Shown here: positions 11,701-22,695 of the stretch, piece after piece
Layout of the letters: each line of letters opens with the position of its first letter
Numbering within the stretch: the stretch's first letter is position 1
Assembly: GCA_034359265.1 (NCBI GenBank)
Contig: CP136890.1
Span: forward strand, 45,854,501-45,918,500
Direction: 5' to 3'
DNA: 64,000 nucleotides
Source: Canna indica
Lineage: Eukaryota; Streptophyta; Magnoliopsida; Zingiberales; Cannaceae
Translations under genes and position numbers: made by a program
Notes under the pieces: generated by a model
What the model was told of the DNA's origin: nothing
Seen by the model: only the letters and a program-made list of their open reading frames with translations
Databases searched by the model: none

Positions 11701-12290
11701 GGTGAAACATCCTATGTATTCGACATTAAGATCTATAGGATAGGTCTAGAAGGATGCTTGGTTTGTCATAGTCTAGGTATATTGTTACCGTGCTAAAAAG
11801 GTTTAGCATGGAAAGACAGTAAAAGAGATTACTTGCCTATGAGTCATGGCATAACTCTTTCCAAGAAGATGTCTCCTAAGACACATGAGGAGAGAAAAAG
11901 GATGAGCGAGATCCCTTATGCTTCGGCAGTAGGATCCATCATGTATGCAATGCTCTGTACTCGGCCCGATGTCGCTTATGCCCTAGGGGTAACTAGCAGA
12001 TTTCAGGCGGATCTTGGAGAGGAACATTGGAAAGCCGTGAAGAACATTCTTAAGTACTTGAGAAGGACTAAAGATGTTCTCTTGATTTTTGGAGGGTCTG
12101 AGTTCAAACTAGAAGGATATACTGATTCTAGCTTCTAGTCAGATCCTGACGATAGTAAATCCATCTAGGGGTATATTTTCACTCTGAATGGTGGCGCAGT
12201 TTACTGGAAAAGTTCCAAGCAAGGTACTGTGGCCGACTCGATGATAAAAGCTGAGTACATCGCTGCAAGCAAAGCCACAAAGGAAGGAGT
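8727..12290 (+). pseudogene. Copia gag-pol polyprotein, degenerate
   Basis: Domains appear in copia order. Gag starts at 8727 (MSSTLSLRSILDANKLTGPN). A zinc knuckle is near 9465-9510 (YFHCGKDGHWKRNC, first Cys changed to Tyr). A protease core sits near 9600 (LDIGYGAHICN, where DSG/DTG is expected). GAG-pre-integrase follows near 9995 (LWHLRLGHINENQ). Integrase, about 10140-10500, is frameshifted but keeps HTDVCGP and TPQHNGVSERRN. Reverse transcriptase begins near 11060, with QTDVKTTFLNG and the catalytic YVDD at 11608-11619. RNase H starts near 12100 (GYTDSSF) and reaches AEYIAASKATKEG. At least ten stops or frameshifts are visible, so it cannot be expressed. Removing the gypsy insertion joins KATKEG to VWIKKFISELG without loss. 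Confidence 0.9.
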
Positions 12291-14515
12291 TGTCACGCCC
12301 CATTTTAGGGTCACGTGACCAGCCAAGGTATACGTGCCTATACCCTGCAATCTATCCCATGCACAACAACTTAGAAATAAACATAGCAGAAATACAAGAC
12401 AAATTTTTATTACAACTGAGAAATCAATCGGTTTTCATTCTTAGAAATAGAGTTCAGCAAACCAAATAAAGTGCAGAAATAAAAAGTTTAACAGTCCTTC
12501 CCAATGAAGCGAAATCGGAAATAAAACTTGCATGTAAATGTCCCAAGGGACTACAACTCCAAAATGCTAAAACACCAGTGCATGATCAAACTACTAACAA
12601 GACTCGACTACGACCCATAACTAGGACTGCTATGAGATCAATGGTACCCTACTGCCCTCCAGCCGCGCCAAGTGCCACCTACCTCACTGGTCAGGTCTGC
12701 AAAAAAAAGAAAAGAAACGAGGGTGAGTTCAAAGGAACTCAGTGAGCGGTTCTACCAACCCCCACCACAAAACCAACTACAGAGATATAACATATAAACA
12801 TAAATACACTTGTCTCATACAGGGGAATGCAACATTTATGGTATGGCTAACTAACGGCCACTTGGCCGACCCATGCCCAAAGGCAAGCCTATTCACATAG
12901 TCGTGAATCTACAACAGGCCTATATGCTTACCCATGTAAGACATACAAGTCATTCACAAGGGTTATGAGGATAATCGGGTTTTACTCATCCGAATTTATC
13001 CCATGACATACCCTTAGGGAAACATATGGGAATAATCGTGATTTGCCCATCCGAACTTATTCCAAAAAAAACGAGAATAATCGGGATTCGCTCATCCGAA
13101 CTTATTCCAAAGAGTAGCGGGAATAATCGAGATTCGCCCATCCGAACTTATTCCTTTTTAAACATAGGTTGGGATTTACCCATCCAACCATCTAGGCTCA
13201 AGCCCGCAACATCGGATCCTAATCGAGCCTCTCCGCCATTCATGAAAGATATATCGCCACAAGACCTAAGTCAAGTGTCATCCACGGTGTCCTAGGGGTG
13301 TTCCTACTGGGAAAATGTCGCAACACACTATGCCCGCTTCCGACGCCCCAGACCCACAAAGTCATCAACACATAAGGTTTTGTTTCATGCATTTAGATTC
13401 TTGTTGGCTCTTAAACAATTTATTCTACCCATTGAATTTTAATTCTACAATTAAAATTTAAATCCCCAAAATTAGATTTTGTTTTAGGGGGGTTTTTTCA
13501 GCATACTGTTTGGCCCAATTCTGGTGTACCCAAGCCGAATATAATTTACAGAGTATGTCCTATGGTTTTATACTATGTTTTCTGGTTAAAATGATAGGTT
13601 ACACGACTATATTCAGTAATCATCACACTTCATAAATACAGTTTCAAATCTCAGCATTATTAGAGACAATCCAACATGAAATTTCAGCATGTTTAGATTT
13701 TCAGCATGCTAAATTAATTAACACGAAAATTACAACAATAATCATTCCAAAAATATTGCTAAATCAGATTTCATTCATTACAAACAATGATTAAAAAAGG
13801 TATATATTCTAAACATAATTTAGAATGCTTCAAATCCTTACATCAACGTCAAGATTCATGCTTCAAAAATCAAGAATCATCAAGAACATAAATCATGCTG
13901 TCAAGAACTAAATCTTTCACATGAAACCATAAATTAGCACGCTAAGATTCACGAGTTTAACCTTAAACAAGACTTATCATCATAATAATAGAACAAGATT
14001 CATTACCAAGAAAACTAAATCTCATTAAACCCAACATGCTCTTTTAGTCAATTTGACAAACACCTCGAGGGCATCCCTTTGCCCGCACCACAAAGGGGGG
14101 GGCTCGGGTCTCCTCTACCATGGCAACAAACAAAAATGACAAGAAAGTACAATTCAAATGGTAAATAGTCAAGACTTCTTAAGTTATGAAGAATGGCTCA
14201 AGAACACGAGAATCCAAAAAAAGAAAAAGAAAAAGGGAGGGTGAACCACTCACCCGATTAGGAAGAAGAAAAGAAAGTTTTCCCGATCGGCGGCCTCTGA
14301 ATCCAACCTTCTACATGGTGGCGGCTCGGCTCCACCCAAGAGCCAGCGGCTCCAAGAGAGGGGAAGAGGGGAGGCGACTCCTCTTCTCCTTAACAGCTCA
14401 GCTTCACAAGAGAGGGGGAAGAGGAATATGGCTTGGCGGCTAGGCTTCTAAAAGAGGGGGAGGCGGCGGCATAAGCTATCACCTGATGGGATGGGATGCA
14501 TAAGCTATCACCCTA
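12291..14515 (-). repeat. G1 gypsy 3' LTR, truncated
   Basis: Parallel to 17767-19760. It contains a tandem repeat (about 13025-13165) and a GC-rich block near 14180-14480 with many short spurious ORFs. It ends abruptly at the pol remnant near 14515, without the U3 start seen at 19760-20176. Confidence 0.8.
13025..13165. repeat. LTR minisatellite, 45-46 bp unit
   Basis: Three clear units, with AATAATCG at 13031, about 13076 and 13122, share CCATCCGAACTTATTCC. A weaker unit precedes them at about 12970. The sister LTR has the same array at about 18270-18440. Confidence 0.8.
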
Positions 14516-14520
14516 CCATT

Positions 14521-15725
14521 CTACATTAAAACACAAACCAGGCCGATTTGTGAGGCATCACAATAAACCACAAACCCTCCTGAGCCCGATGGTACGGCTA
14601 GAACCAGTGCCGATGTCAAACAGTCCTTGAGCTTCTGAAAGCTCTCTTCGCACTTATTGTCCCAGATGAACTTGACTTTCTTCTGAGTCAGGCGGGTCAA
14701 TGACGCTGCAATCCTGGAGAAGTTCTCCATGAATTTCCTGTAATAACCTGCCAATCCCAGGAAAGTACGAATTTCTGTGACATTAGCCGGCCGCTTCTAA
14801 TTCTGAACTGCCTCTATCTTCGCGGGGTCCACCCTTACCCCTTCCCTCGACACCACGTGGCCAAGGAATCCAGAACCATATAACCTGTGCTCACTGAGAG
14901 TCTCCAGAACCATCCTCAAATGCTTAGCATGCTCCTCCCTGCTCTTGAAATATATATCAGAATGTCATCTATGAATACAATCACAAACCTATCCAGGTAT
15001 TCCATGAACACCCAATTCATTAGGTCCATAAATGCTGCTGGTGCATTCGTCAGCCCAAAGAACATAACTAGGAACTCAAATTGGCCATACCTCGACCTGA
15101 AGGCAGTTTTAGGAATGTCACTATCCCGGATCCTCAACTGGTGGTACCTTGACCACAGGTCAATCTTAGAAAACCACTGAGCCCCCTGAAGCTGATCAAA
15201 CAAGTCATCAATCCTGGGCAGCGGGTAACGATTCTTCACTGTCACCTTGTTAAGCTACCGGTAGTCGATGCGCATTCGCAAGGTCCCATCTTACTTTTTC
15301 ATGAAGAGCACTGGAGAACCCTAGGGTGAAACACTCGGGTGTATGAAATCCAAATCAAGAAGTTCCTGCAACTGGGACTTTAACTCTCTCAACTCAGTTG
15401 GGTCCATCCGATAAGGTGGAATGAAGATCGGCTTTACCCTAGGCCGTAAGTCAATACAGAACTCGATCTCCCTCTCTAGGGGCAAACCTTGCAACTCTTC
15501 AGGGAAAACATCGAAGAACCCGCACACCACTAGTGTCCCCTCAATATCCCTGGCCGCACCTTCGCTTCCTTCTACCACAAACACAAGGGCCAAGAAGGAC
15601 TGGCAACCACCTAGAAGTAGCTTCCGGGCCTTGAGAGCTGAAATGGCCGCCAATGAGTCTCCCCTTCTCTCACCCTGGAAGGAAAACTGGGGCAATCCAA
15701 GCTTACTGAAAGTAACAGTTTTAGC
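14521..15725 (-). pseudogene. Gypsy reverse transcriptase with start of RNase H
   Basis: The polymerase copies element RNA into DNA. Minus strand: PPYRMDPTELRELKSQL at the amino side, then [17 protein letters not shown] and [15 protein letters not shown]. The catalytic FIDDILIY lies at 14954-14975, then AGYYRKFMENFS and the first RNase H residues (VVYCDAS) near 14530. Stops near 15315 and 15255 and a frameshift near 14910-14940 inactivate it. The frame stops at the deletion junction with the 3' LTR. Confidence 0.9.
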
Positions 15726-16034
15726 CTAATAATCCATTGAGGCAAAATGCTCTGCCAACCAATCCATGCCCAATATCACATCATGCTTTAGCATCAATAG
15801 GAGTGTCAATTCGGCCATCAGTACATGCCCACAAATGACCACCCCGCAGCCCCGAAAGACTGTCTCTGCCAACATAGCATCGCCCGTAGACGTAGACACC
15901 ACAAGAGGCAAATCAAGCATAGAGGGTTTCCCCGATAATTTAGCAGCAAATAACGCAGAAACAAAGGAATGCGTAGCACCTGGATCAAACAACACAAAAG
16001 CTAAAATGGAACCAATAGTAAGGTTACCTATCAC
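15726..16034 (-). pseudogene. Gypsy retropepsin-like protease (RVP_2)
   Basis: The protein would cleave the gag-pol precursor. The active-site region reads LFDPGATHSFVS, where DSGATHSF is expected, so the Ser after the catalytic Asp is changed to Pro. The downstream flap and hydrophobic core (VILGMDWLAEH) are well kept. It is contiguous with gag upstream and reverse transcriptase downstream on the minus strand. Confidence 0.85.
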
Positions 16035-16066
16035 TACTGCCCTAGACGCCTCAGCGCCCTCTCAAT

Positions 16067-17747
16067 TCAAGGCAAAAACCTATGCATAAGGCCTCTCGAT
16101 CTGAACCACCGGCTCGTTGTCCTCCGCCCTGAGTTTGACCCCTCTGAGCTACCGAACCTATTAACATTGGTAGGGGCGGCAAAAATAGGCATGGCACGAG
16201 CACGGCACGATAACTGCGGGCCGGGCCGAAAAATTCGGCCCGATAAGCTTATCGGGCTGGGCTGGCCCAGCCCGATAACATTGCGGGCCGATGCGGGCCG
16301 GCTCTTATCGGGCCGGGCCGGCCCGTTTGGCCCGCTAAACATATAAAAAAAAATTAAGTCTAGATTAGGGCTTGTTTAGTGCTTTAAAATTGAATGTGAA
16401 GTTAATCTATGGAGTTTTTCATGTGAAATATCATATTTGATGCTTATTTAGTCTCTTAAATATTTTAAATTATTTTTTTACAATTTTTTTAGAAATTTTT
16501 TAGTTAATAAGAGGGCTCGCGGGCCATGCCGGGCGGCCCGCAAAATATTGCGGGCCGAGAATTTCCGGCCCACTGAGTTAGCGGGCCGGGCCGGCCCGTT
16601 TTGCCACCCCTAGACATTGGTGGCTTCCCTTTAGTTTGATAAGGCTGCTGACTACCTCTACTAGGACAATCCTTCCTGAAGTGCCCAACCTGTCCACAGC
16701 CAAAACATGCCTCTAATTGTTCAAAGCAAGCTCCCCTGTGCTTCCTGTGACATCGACTACACAGTTGCGGCTATGGACTCCGCTGTGATCCTCCTGATGA
16801 CGCCCCTGGTCCTGGACCCATGTGGCTTCGGACACTGCCCGTCCTTTGCCCTGCTGTGGATCCACCGCCATGCGGTCTCCTCAGAGTGAGCTGGTCGACC
16901 CCCCAGTGCTAGGGCCGAAGCTTTTTCTTCTGGGGTCCATCATGCCTGTCAGTTGGTACCAATGCCTTTTTTCGGAGCACCTCGTCCACCACTTGAGCAA
17001 AAGAAGTGTCCTCCGTGTAATGGATAAGTCTGGCGATTTGTGGCCTCAGCCCTTCAACAAACCTCTTGACCCTAGTGGTTTTTGTGGCTATCAAAGTGAG
17101 ATGGTACTTCGAGAGTCGGGTGAACTCTATCTCATAGTCCATTACTGACATGCTGCTGGTTTGGCACAGTAGCTCAAACTCTTTCGCCCGCTTATCCCGG
17201 ACGCTCAATGGCAAGTACTTCTCCAGGTGTGAAGCCAATCTAGGTGTGAACTCCTCCCAGGTAGGGTGTGGTGCACCTGCTATTCTGCGGTCCCTCTAGG
17301 TGTGAAGCCAATCCTTGGCTGGTCCTCTCAGCTGTAATCCGATCATTCGAGCGGTCGTCTCAGAAGAACAATCGAGCTCTATGCATAGCTCATAGCAATC
17401 CCCAAGGAAATTGGTGACTTCCACCCGCTGATCTATCCCTGTAAACTTCGGTGGTCTGAATTTGACAAAATCTGCATATGTAGGTGCTTCAGGAACTCTA
17501 ACCACTGGTTCCACTGGCTAAACCACCTTTGGTACCGTGGGTACTACCGGCATCGATTGCGGCTGCTGCCTCAGTTCTTGCTCCCTACGGAGTGCCTCGG
17601 TTAGCTCAGCCACTCGGGCTTGCAACTACACAACCATGGGATCCTGTCCCATATCCTCTCGGGCCTCCTGCGCTCTCCCACGGCCCTGGCCCCAGCCTCG
17701 GCGCTATGTGGAGTTACCGCCACTATCGCTCCAAGCGACGTTAAAAG
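16067..17747 (-). pseudogene. gag: Gypsy gag with two zinc-binding clusters, split by a MITE
   Basis: Capsid precursor on the minus strand. The N-terminus has a coiled coil (AELTEALRREQELRQQ) near 17560-17620, then the Retrotrans_gag core (YADFVKFRPPKFTG near 17470; PAKDWLHT near 17300; LEKYLPLSVRDKRAKEFELL near 17190). Cys-rich clusters sit near 16640-16760: one degenerate CSRCHRKH-type motif and an intact knuckle CFGCGQVGHFRKDC. A 442-bp hAT MITE (16172-16613) splits the C-terminal linker. Removing it with one ACATTGGT copy restores sequence continuity. Stops and frame changes (for example near 17515) remain. Confidence 0.85.
16172..16613. mobile_element. hAT-type MITE in gypsy gag
   Basis: Terminal inverted repeats are AGGGGCGGCAAAA on the left and, read inward, TAGGGGTGGCAAAA on the right. 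The 8-bp target duplication ACATTGGT lies at 16164-16171 and 16614-16621. Both ends carry GGGCCGGGCCGGCCCG-type subterminal palindromes, while the middle (16340-16510) is AT-rich and non-coding. There is no transposase frame. This is a third-level insertion: MITE in gypsy in copia. Confidence 0.85.
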
Positions 17748-17766
17748 CCCCCATCACTCTAGAATA

Positions 17767-20176
17767 TCCTAAGGGACTACAACTCCAAAATGCTAAAACA
17801 CCAGTGCATGATCAAACTACTAACAAGACTCGACTACGACCCCTAACTAGGACTACTATGAGATCAATGGTACCCTGCTGCCCTCCAACCACGCCAAGTG
17901 CTCCAGCCTACTTCACTGGTCAGGTTCTGCAAAAAGAAGAAGAAAAGAAGCGAGGGTGAGTCCAAAGGAACTCAATGAGCGGTTCTACCAACCCCCACCA
18001 CAAAACCCACCACAGAGATATAGCATATAAACATAAATACACCTATCTTATACAGGGGGATGCAATATTTATGGAATGACTAACTAACGACCATTTGGCC
18101 GACCCATGCCCGAAGGCAAGCCTATTCACATAGCCGTGAATCTACAATAGACCTATATGCCTACCCATGTCGTAAGACATACAAGTCATTCACAAGGGTT
18201 ATGAGGATAATCAGGTTTTACCCATCCGAACTTATCCCATGACATACCCTTAGGGAAACATACGATAATAATCGAGATTTGTCTATCCGAAATTATTCCA
18301 AAAGAAACGGGAATAATCAGGATTCGCCTATCCGAACTTATTCCAAAAGAAATGGAAATAATCGGGATTCGCCCATCGAACTTATTCCAAGGAGAAGCGG
18401 GAATAATCGGGATTCACCCATCTGAACTTATTCATTTTTAAACACAGGTTGGGATTTACCCATCCAACCTTCCGGGCTCAAGCCCGTAACACCGGCTCCT
18501 AACGGAGCCTCTCTGCCATTCATGAAAGATATAGCACCACAAGACCTAAGTCAAGTGTCTTCCATGGTGTCCTAGGGGTGTTTCTACTGGGAAAATATCG
18601 CAACACACTATGCCCGCTCCCGATGCCCCAGACTCGCAAAGTCATCAACCATGAAGTTTTGTTTCATGCATTTAGATTATTGTTGGCTATTAAATAGTTT
18701 ATTCTGCCCCTTGAATTTTAATTCTACAATTAAAATTTAAATTCCCAAAATTAGGTTTTATTTTAGGGGTTTTATTTTTAACCTACTGTTCAAGCCCAAT
18801 TCTGGTATACCCAAGCCGAATTTGATTTCCAGAGTGTGTCCTCTATGTTTTCTGATTAAAATGATATGTTACACGACTATGTTCAGTAATCATCACACTT
18901 CATAAACACAGTTTCAAATCTCAGCATTATTAGAGACAATCCAACATGAAATTTCAGCATGCTAAATTAATTAACATGAAAATTACTGCAATAATCATTC
19001 CAAAAATATTGCTAAATCAGATTTCATTCATTACAAACAACGATTAAAAAAGGTCTATATTCTAAACATAATTTAGCATGCTTCAAATCCTTACATCAAC
19101 GTCAAGATTCATGCTTCAAAAATCAAGAATCATCAAGCACATAAATCATGCCGTCAAGAACTAAATCTTTCACATAAAACCATAAATTAGCACGCTGAGA
19201 TTCATTAGTTTAACCTTAAACAAGACCTATCATTATAATAATAGAACAAGATTCATTACCAAGAAAACTAAATCTCATTAAACCCAACATGCTCTTTTAG
19301 GCAATTTGACAAACACCTCGAGGGCATCCCTTTGCCCACCTTGGCCAAGCACCCCTAGGACAATCCTGCACCACAAAGGGGGGGGAGGGGGGGTGATCCT
19401 CGGGTCTCCTCTACCACGGCAAGACACGAAAATGATAAGAAACCCCGATTCAAATGGTAAATTGTCATGACTTCTTAAGTTCCCAAGAATGGCTCAAGAA
19501 CACAAGAATCCAAAAGAAAAAGAAAAAGAAAAAGAAAAAGGGAGGATGAACCACTCACCTGATTAGGAAGAAGAAAAGAAGGTTTTCCCGATCGACGGTC
19601 TCCGAATCCAACCTTCCGCACGGCGGCGGCTCGGCTCCACCCAAGAGCCAGTGGCTCCAAGAGAGGGGAAGAAGGGCGGCGGCTCCTCTTCTCCTCAATA
19701 GCTTGGCTTCACAAGAGGGGGGAAGAAGAAGATGGCTTGGTGGCTAGGCTTCTAAAAGAGGGGGAGGCAGCGGCTCCAATCAAGGGGAGTGGAGGGGGCG
19801 GCGGCTCCCCTCTTCTTCTCTTGGCTTATGTGGCTCAACTAGGAGCCGCATAGCCACATGGGAGGGGGAGGGGGGGGGGGTTAGTTATAATCCCCTCTCA
19901 ACCCTAACCTAATGCTAAACCCGCATCCACCTCAAGCCCGGGTCCAAACCCGCTAACCCTTCAACCCAAACATCACCATTATGATCAAACACATGCAGTA
20001 AAACAAACAAATAAATTTATCTAAGCAAGAAAAGAAAACACATAGTTCACATTTCTACTTACCCGAGCTTTCAAGCTCACACTAGATCATGACTCAACTT
20101 AGCTCGACCTCGAATCAGCCCGTTAGACTGGCATAGACAAATAATAAAAAATTACCATAATATCTTGGATATTACA
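17767..20176 (-). repeat. G1 gypsy 5' LTR, 3' end missing
   Basis: On the minus strand it starts TGTAATATCCAAG at 20176. It matches 12530-14480 closely but lacks the ~240 bp that should end in GTGACA, together with the primer-binding site. The join to gag leader sequence is near 17750-17766. A G-rich run is at 19861-19880. Confidence 0.8.
18270..18440. repeat. LTR minisatellite, ~45 bp unit (second copy)
   Basis: Four imperfect units centred on GGGAATAATCGGGATTCGCC, at the same LTR position as 13025-13165. Confidence 0.75.
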
Positions 20177-20181
20177 GGAGT

Positions 20182-20502
20182 GTGGATAAAGAAATTTATC
20201 TCTGAGCTGGGTGTTGTTCCTGAGGTTGCCGTTCCAGTCCCCATTTATTGTGATAACACTAGGGCTTGGTTGCTCAAGCGAAGGAACCTAGATCCCACCA
20301 CAAATCAAAACACATCCTAAGACGGTATCACTTGATCAGAGAGATCGTTGGAAGTGGTGATATAAATGTCGAACGTGTCGACACAAAAGACAACATAGCA
20401 GACCTATTCACAAAGCCATTACCACAGCAGTTCGATCGCCACTTTAGTTGTATGGGTATTAAATACCACAATAATTGGCTACAAGTGCAAGTAGGAGATT
20501 GA
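20182..20502 (+). pseudogene. Copia RNase H, C-terminal part
   Basis: Continues the copia frame after the gypsy insertion: VWIKKFISELG, then CDNTRAWLLKRRNLDPT (a degraded form of the usual CDN..A..L/N-P-..H motif). After a stop near 20320 comes HLIREIVGSGDINVERVDT and NIADLFTKPLPQQ, the standard copia RNase H tail. It ends with TGA at 20500-20502, followed by a purine tract-like AAGTAGGAGATT. Confidence 0.9.
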
Positions 20503-21020
20503 AAGAAATAGTACGTTTGAACACGAGCAATTGATTCCAAAGCCATGATGAGATCATGTCAGTGAGACTTGGAATCCAGATGCTCCTGTTCTAAATGTTC
20601 CTAGTTGTAGGATCACCGATTAGGGGATTGATGATTCTGGATAGACTGGTGCACTTGGTACTTGCTTTATACGATAAAGGATAGCTGATCTCGTAGTTAC
20701 CTATGTGCCATCATTTAATGTACAAGTGCAGGTGCTCATTAGGGAATGAGTTCACTGAACGGACCTACACGAGGAACATAGAATATAATCCTATGAGTGT
20801 CGATAGGATGTTCCTCGAGTGATAGTAGGTGCAAGTAGTCCTTGAACATGAGGTTGTCATGGTTATCTTATGAGTGTTGACCCATAGCTTTGGACTTATC
20901 CTTGCGTGGCCTTCAGTGTCATGTGCCAGATACCTATGTGCATGGGAAAGAACTCATGGAGGTATGTGAGCAATCAATATGCAATCAGTTACTCCTAGTG
21001 AGAGGAGATAATATCCTATG
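20503..21020 (+). repeat. Copia 3' LTR, first segment (probable)
   Basis: Non-coding DNA directly after the RNase H stop, presumed to begin the 3' LTR. It is cut at 21016-21020 (CTATG) by element B and resumes at 28649. No 5' LTR survives for comparison, so the LTR start is inferred. Confidence 0.5.
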
Positions 21021-22626
21021 TTTTGGCCTAAGGTTTTCTACCTTGGTCTTAATCTCGATTTTGATGATAACAAACATAGAACTAATGTTAAATGGAGAAT
21101 TATTTTCAGGTTCCATATCGGTTAGCGCTCGACGTCCCCGATTGGAAAAATCAGAGAAATCGGCCAGGACACTCGTCAACGCTCGGGATTCTTCGAGAAG
21201 TTAAAGTTTAGGTCTAGGGTGTCTAGTTTCTGTTGTAAATCCTCATGATGATGCATAAGAACCCAAAAACCAAACCTGAACCCCAAAACATGAAAAACCG
21301 ATAAATTAGAAAATGACATTGGAATTCACTAAGCCTAGGGAACTCCTTGGAGAGCTATATAACCTACACATTTTATTGACACAAAAAATGCTGGTAATTG
21401 TTCCTTGGGTAAAAACTAGATAACGTGGTATTTTAAAGGAATTTTTGAAAGCCTTTAGCATACCCATATTTGACCCGAGAGATTATAAAATTTTCATTTT
21501 TCAGAAATTTGTACTAGACCCCAAAAACTAGATTTTGATTCTTAAGAATTTTGATTTTTTAGATATTTTTATTGAATCCAAATGGGGGGTAATCCTTATA
21601 TAACATTTATGTTTTAAAGTTATTAACTTAAGTAGAGTTAGAGAAGACCGAACCTAGAAAAAGAGCAAAAATAGGAAACTGGGCAAATTTTTCTAGTGTT
21701 GGTCAATAGGTCGGTCGACCGAATAGCGCATGAAATTAGCAGAAGCCATTCGGTCGCTCGACGGTTGCTCGGTCAGTCGACCGACGATCGATCGGCCTGC
21801 GACCGGATGACGATAATAACTAGTTTTCCAGCCGCTGAGTTGGCTGTTTCATGCCAACTCCTCAAGGCTTATAAATAGAAGCCTTAGCAAGCCTTCTACC
21901 CCTCATCCAACATACCTTGAGCCATATTTTGATGATCCTTGAGCTTGATTGAGCCACCATTCTTGGAAACCCAAGCTTTGATCTCTCAACTCCTTGAGTA
22001 AGCCTTGACTTCATTGATTCACCATCAAAGGCATCAAGAGGAAGCTAGGAAACTTTGTTTGGAGCTAAGTATAAGTTGTTTGATTTATTGCTCCATTAAG
22101 TTGTGTATTTTTTTATTTATTTCATTGTATTTGAGCTTGTGAAGACTTAAGTTGTTAGGTCTTGAAATTGGGTGGTTGCCTTTGTGTTTGAGGCTTAATT
22201 CCACCGGTGTAAACGTAGTTTACTAGGATTAGTTGAGTTGTCCCTTAGGATTGAGATGGAAGAGTGCACTCGGTAAGAAGACGGAGACTTCCGGGTGTAG
22301 AAGTTCCTTAGGTTGAGAGCGAGAGTCTCCGGGTCAAAGTCTTCGTTGTAAGGGAAACAAGATTAATCTAGTAAAGTTTAGTTTAGAAATCATAAGCGGT
22401 GTGCTTAGGTAGTGGAGTAGGCATTGGGGCCGAACTACTATAAATCTCATTATGTTAGCATTGCTATCTTTGTTTGTATTTAACTATTTTATTATTATTG
22501 CTTCCGCATTTAGTCGATAAATTGCAATTTGCCTAAGTAGTTGAAGAAACGATTAAAATGGAATTTAGGCAAATAGATTTGATAACACACTATTCACCCC
22601 CCTCTAGTGTGGCCATTTCACCAACA
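21021..22626 (+). repeat. Element B 5' LTR
   Basis: Begins TTTTGGCCTAAGG, with TGTTGG mutated in its second base, and ends CACCAACA. The palindromic CGATCG/GGTCGACC cluster (about 21700-21805) lies just upstream of the TATA box. Partner of 27093-28648. Confidence 0.92.
21870..21878 (+). promoter_or_regulatory. LTR TATA box
   Basis: TATAAATAG is preceded by a GC-rich palindrome cluster. It is conserved in the 3' LTR at 27895-27903 and in the LTRs of elements A (2044-2051, 6459-6466 minus), C (44587-44594) and D (56073-56080 minus). It is the likely core promoter of the family. Confidence 0.7.
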
Positions 22627-22628
22627 TT

Positions 22629-22640
22629 TGGTATCAAAGC
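22629..22640 (+). other. Primer-binding site, element B
   Basis: TGGTATCAAAGC, one mismatch (G to A) from the usual initiator tRNA-Met match, two bases after the 5' LTR. Confidence 0.85.
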
Positions 22641-22695
22641 GAGGTTGTGGTTTGAGATTTCACCATCTCGTCTACATCTTGTGTCGATCTAGAAA

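Larger units (their letters stand above)
12291..20176 (-). mobile_element. Ty3/gypsy element (family G1), internally deleted, nested in copia
   Basis: TGTCAC...TTACA ends are flanked by GGAGT at 12286-12290 and 20177-20181. On the minus strand the order is 5' LTR (truncated), gag, aspartic protease, reverse transcriptase, then a direct jump to a truncated 3' LTR. RNase H beyond its first residues, integrase and any chromodomain are missing, as is the primer-binding site. The two LTRs are cut at complementary sides: the 3' LTR lacks its U3 start and the 5' LTR lacks about its last 240 bp. Confidence 0.9.
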
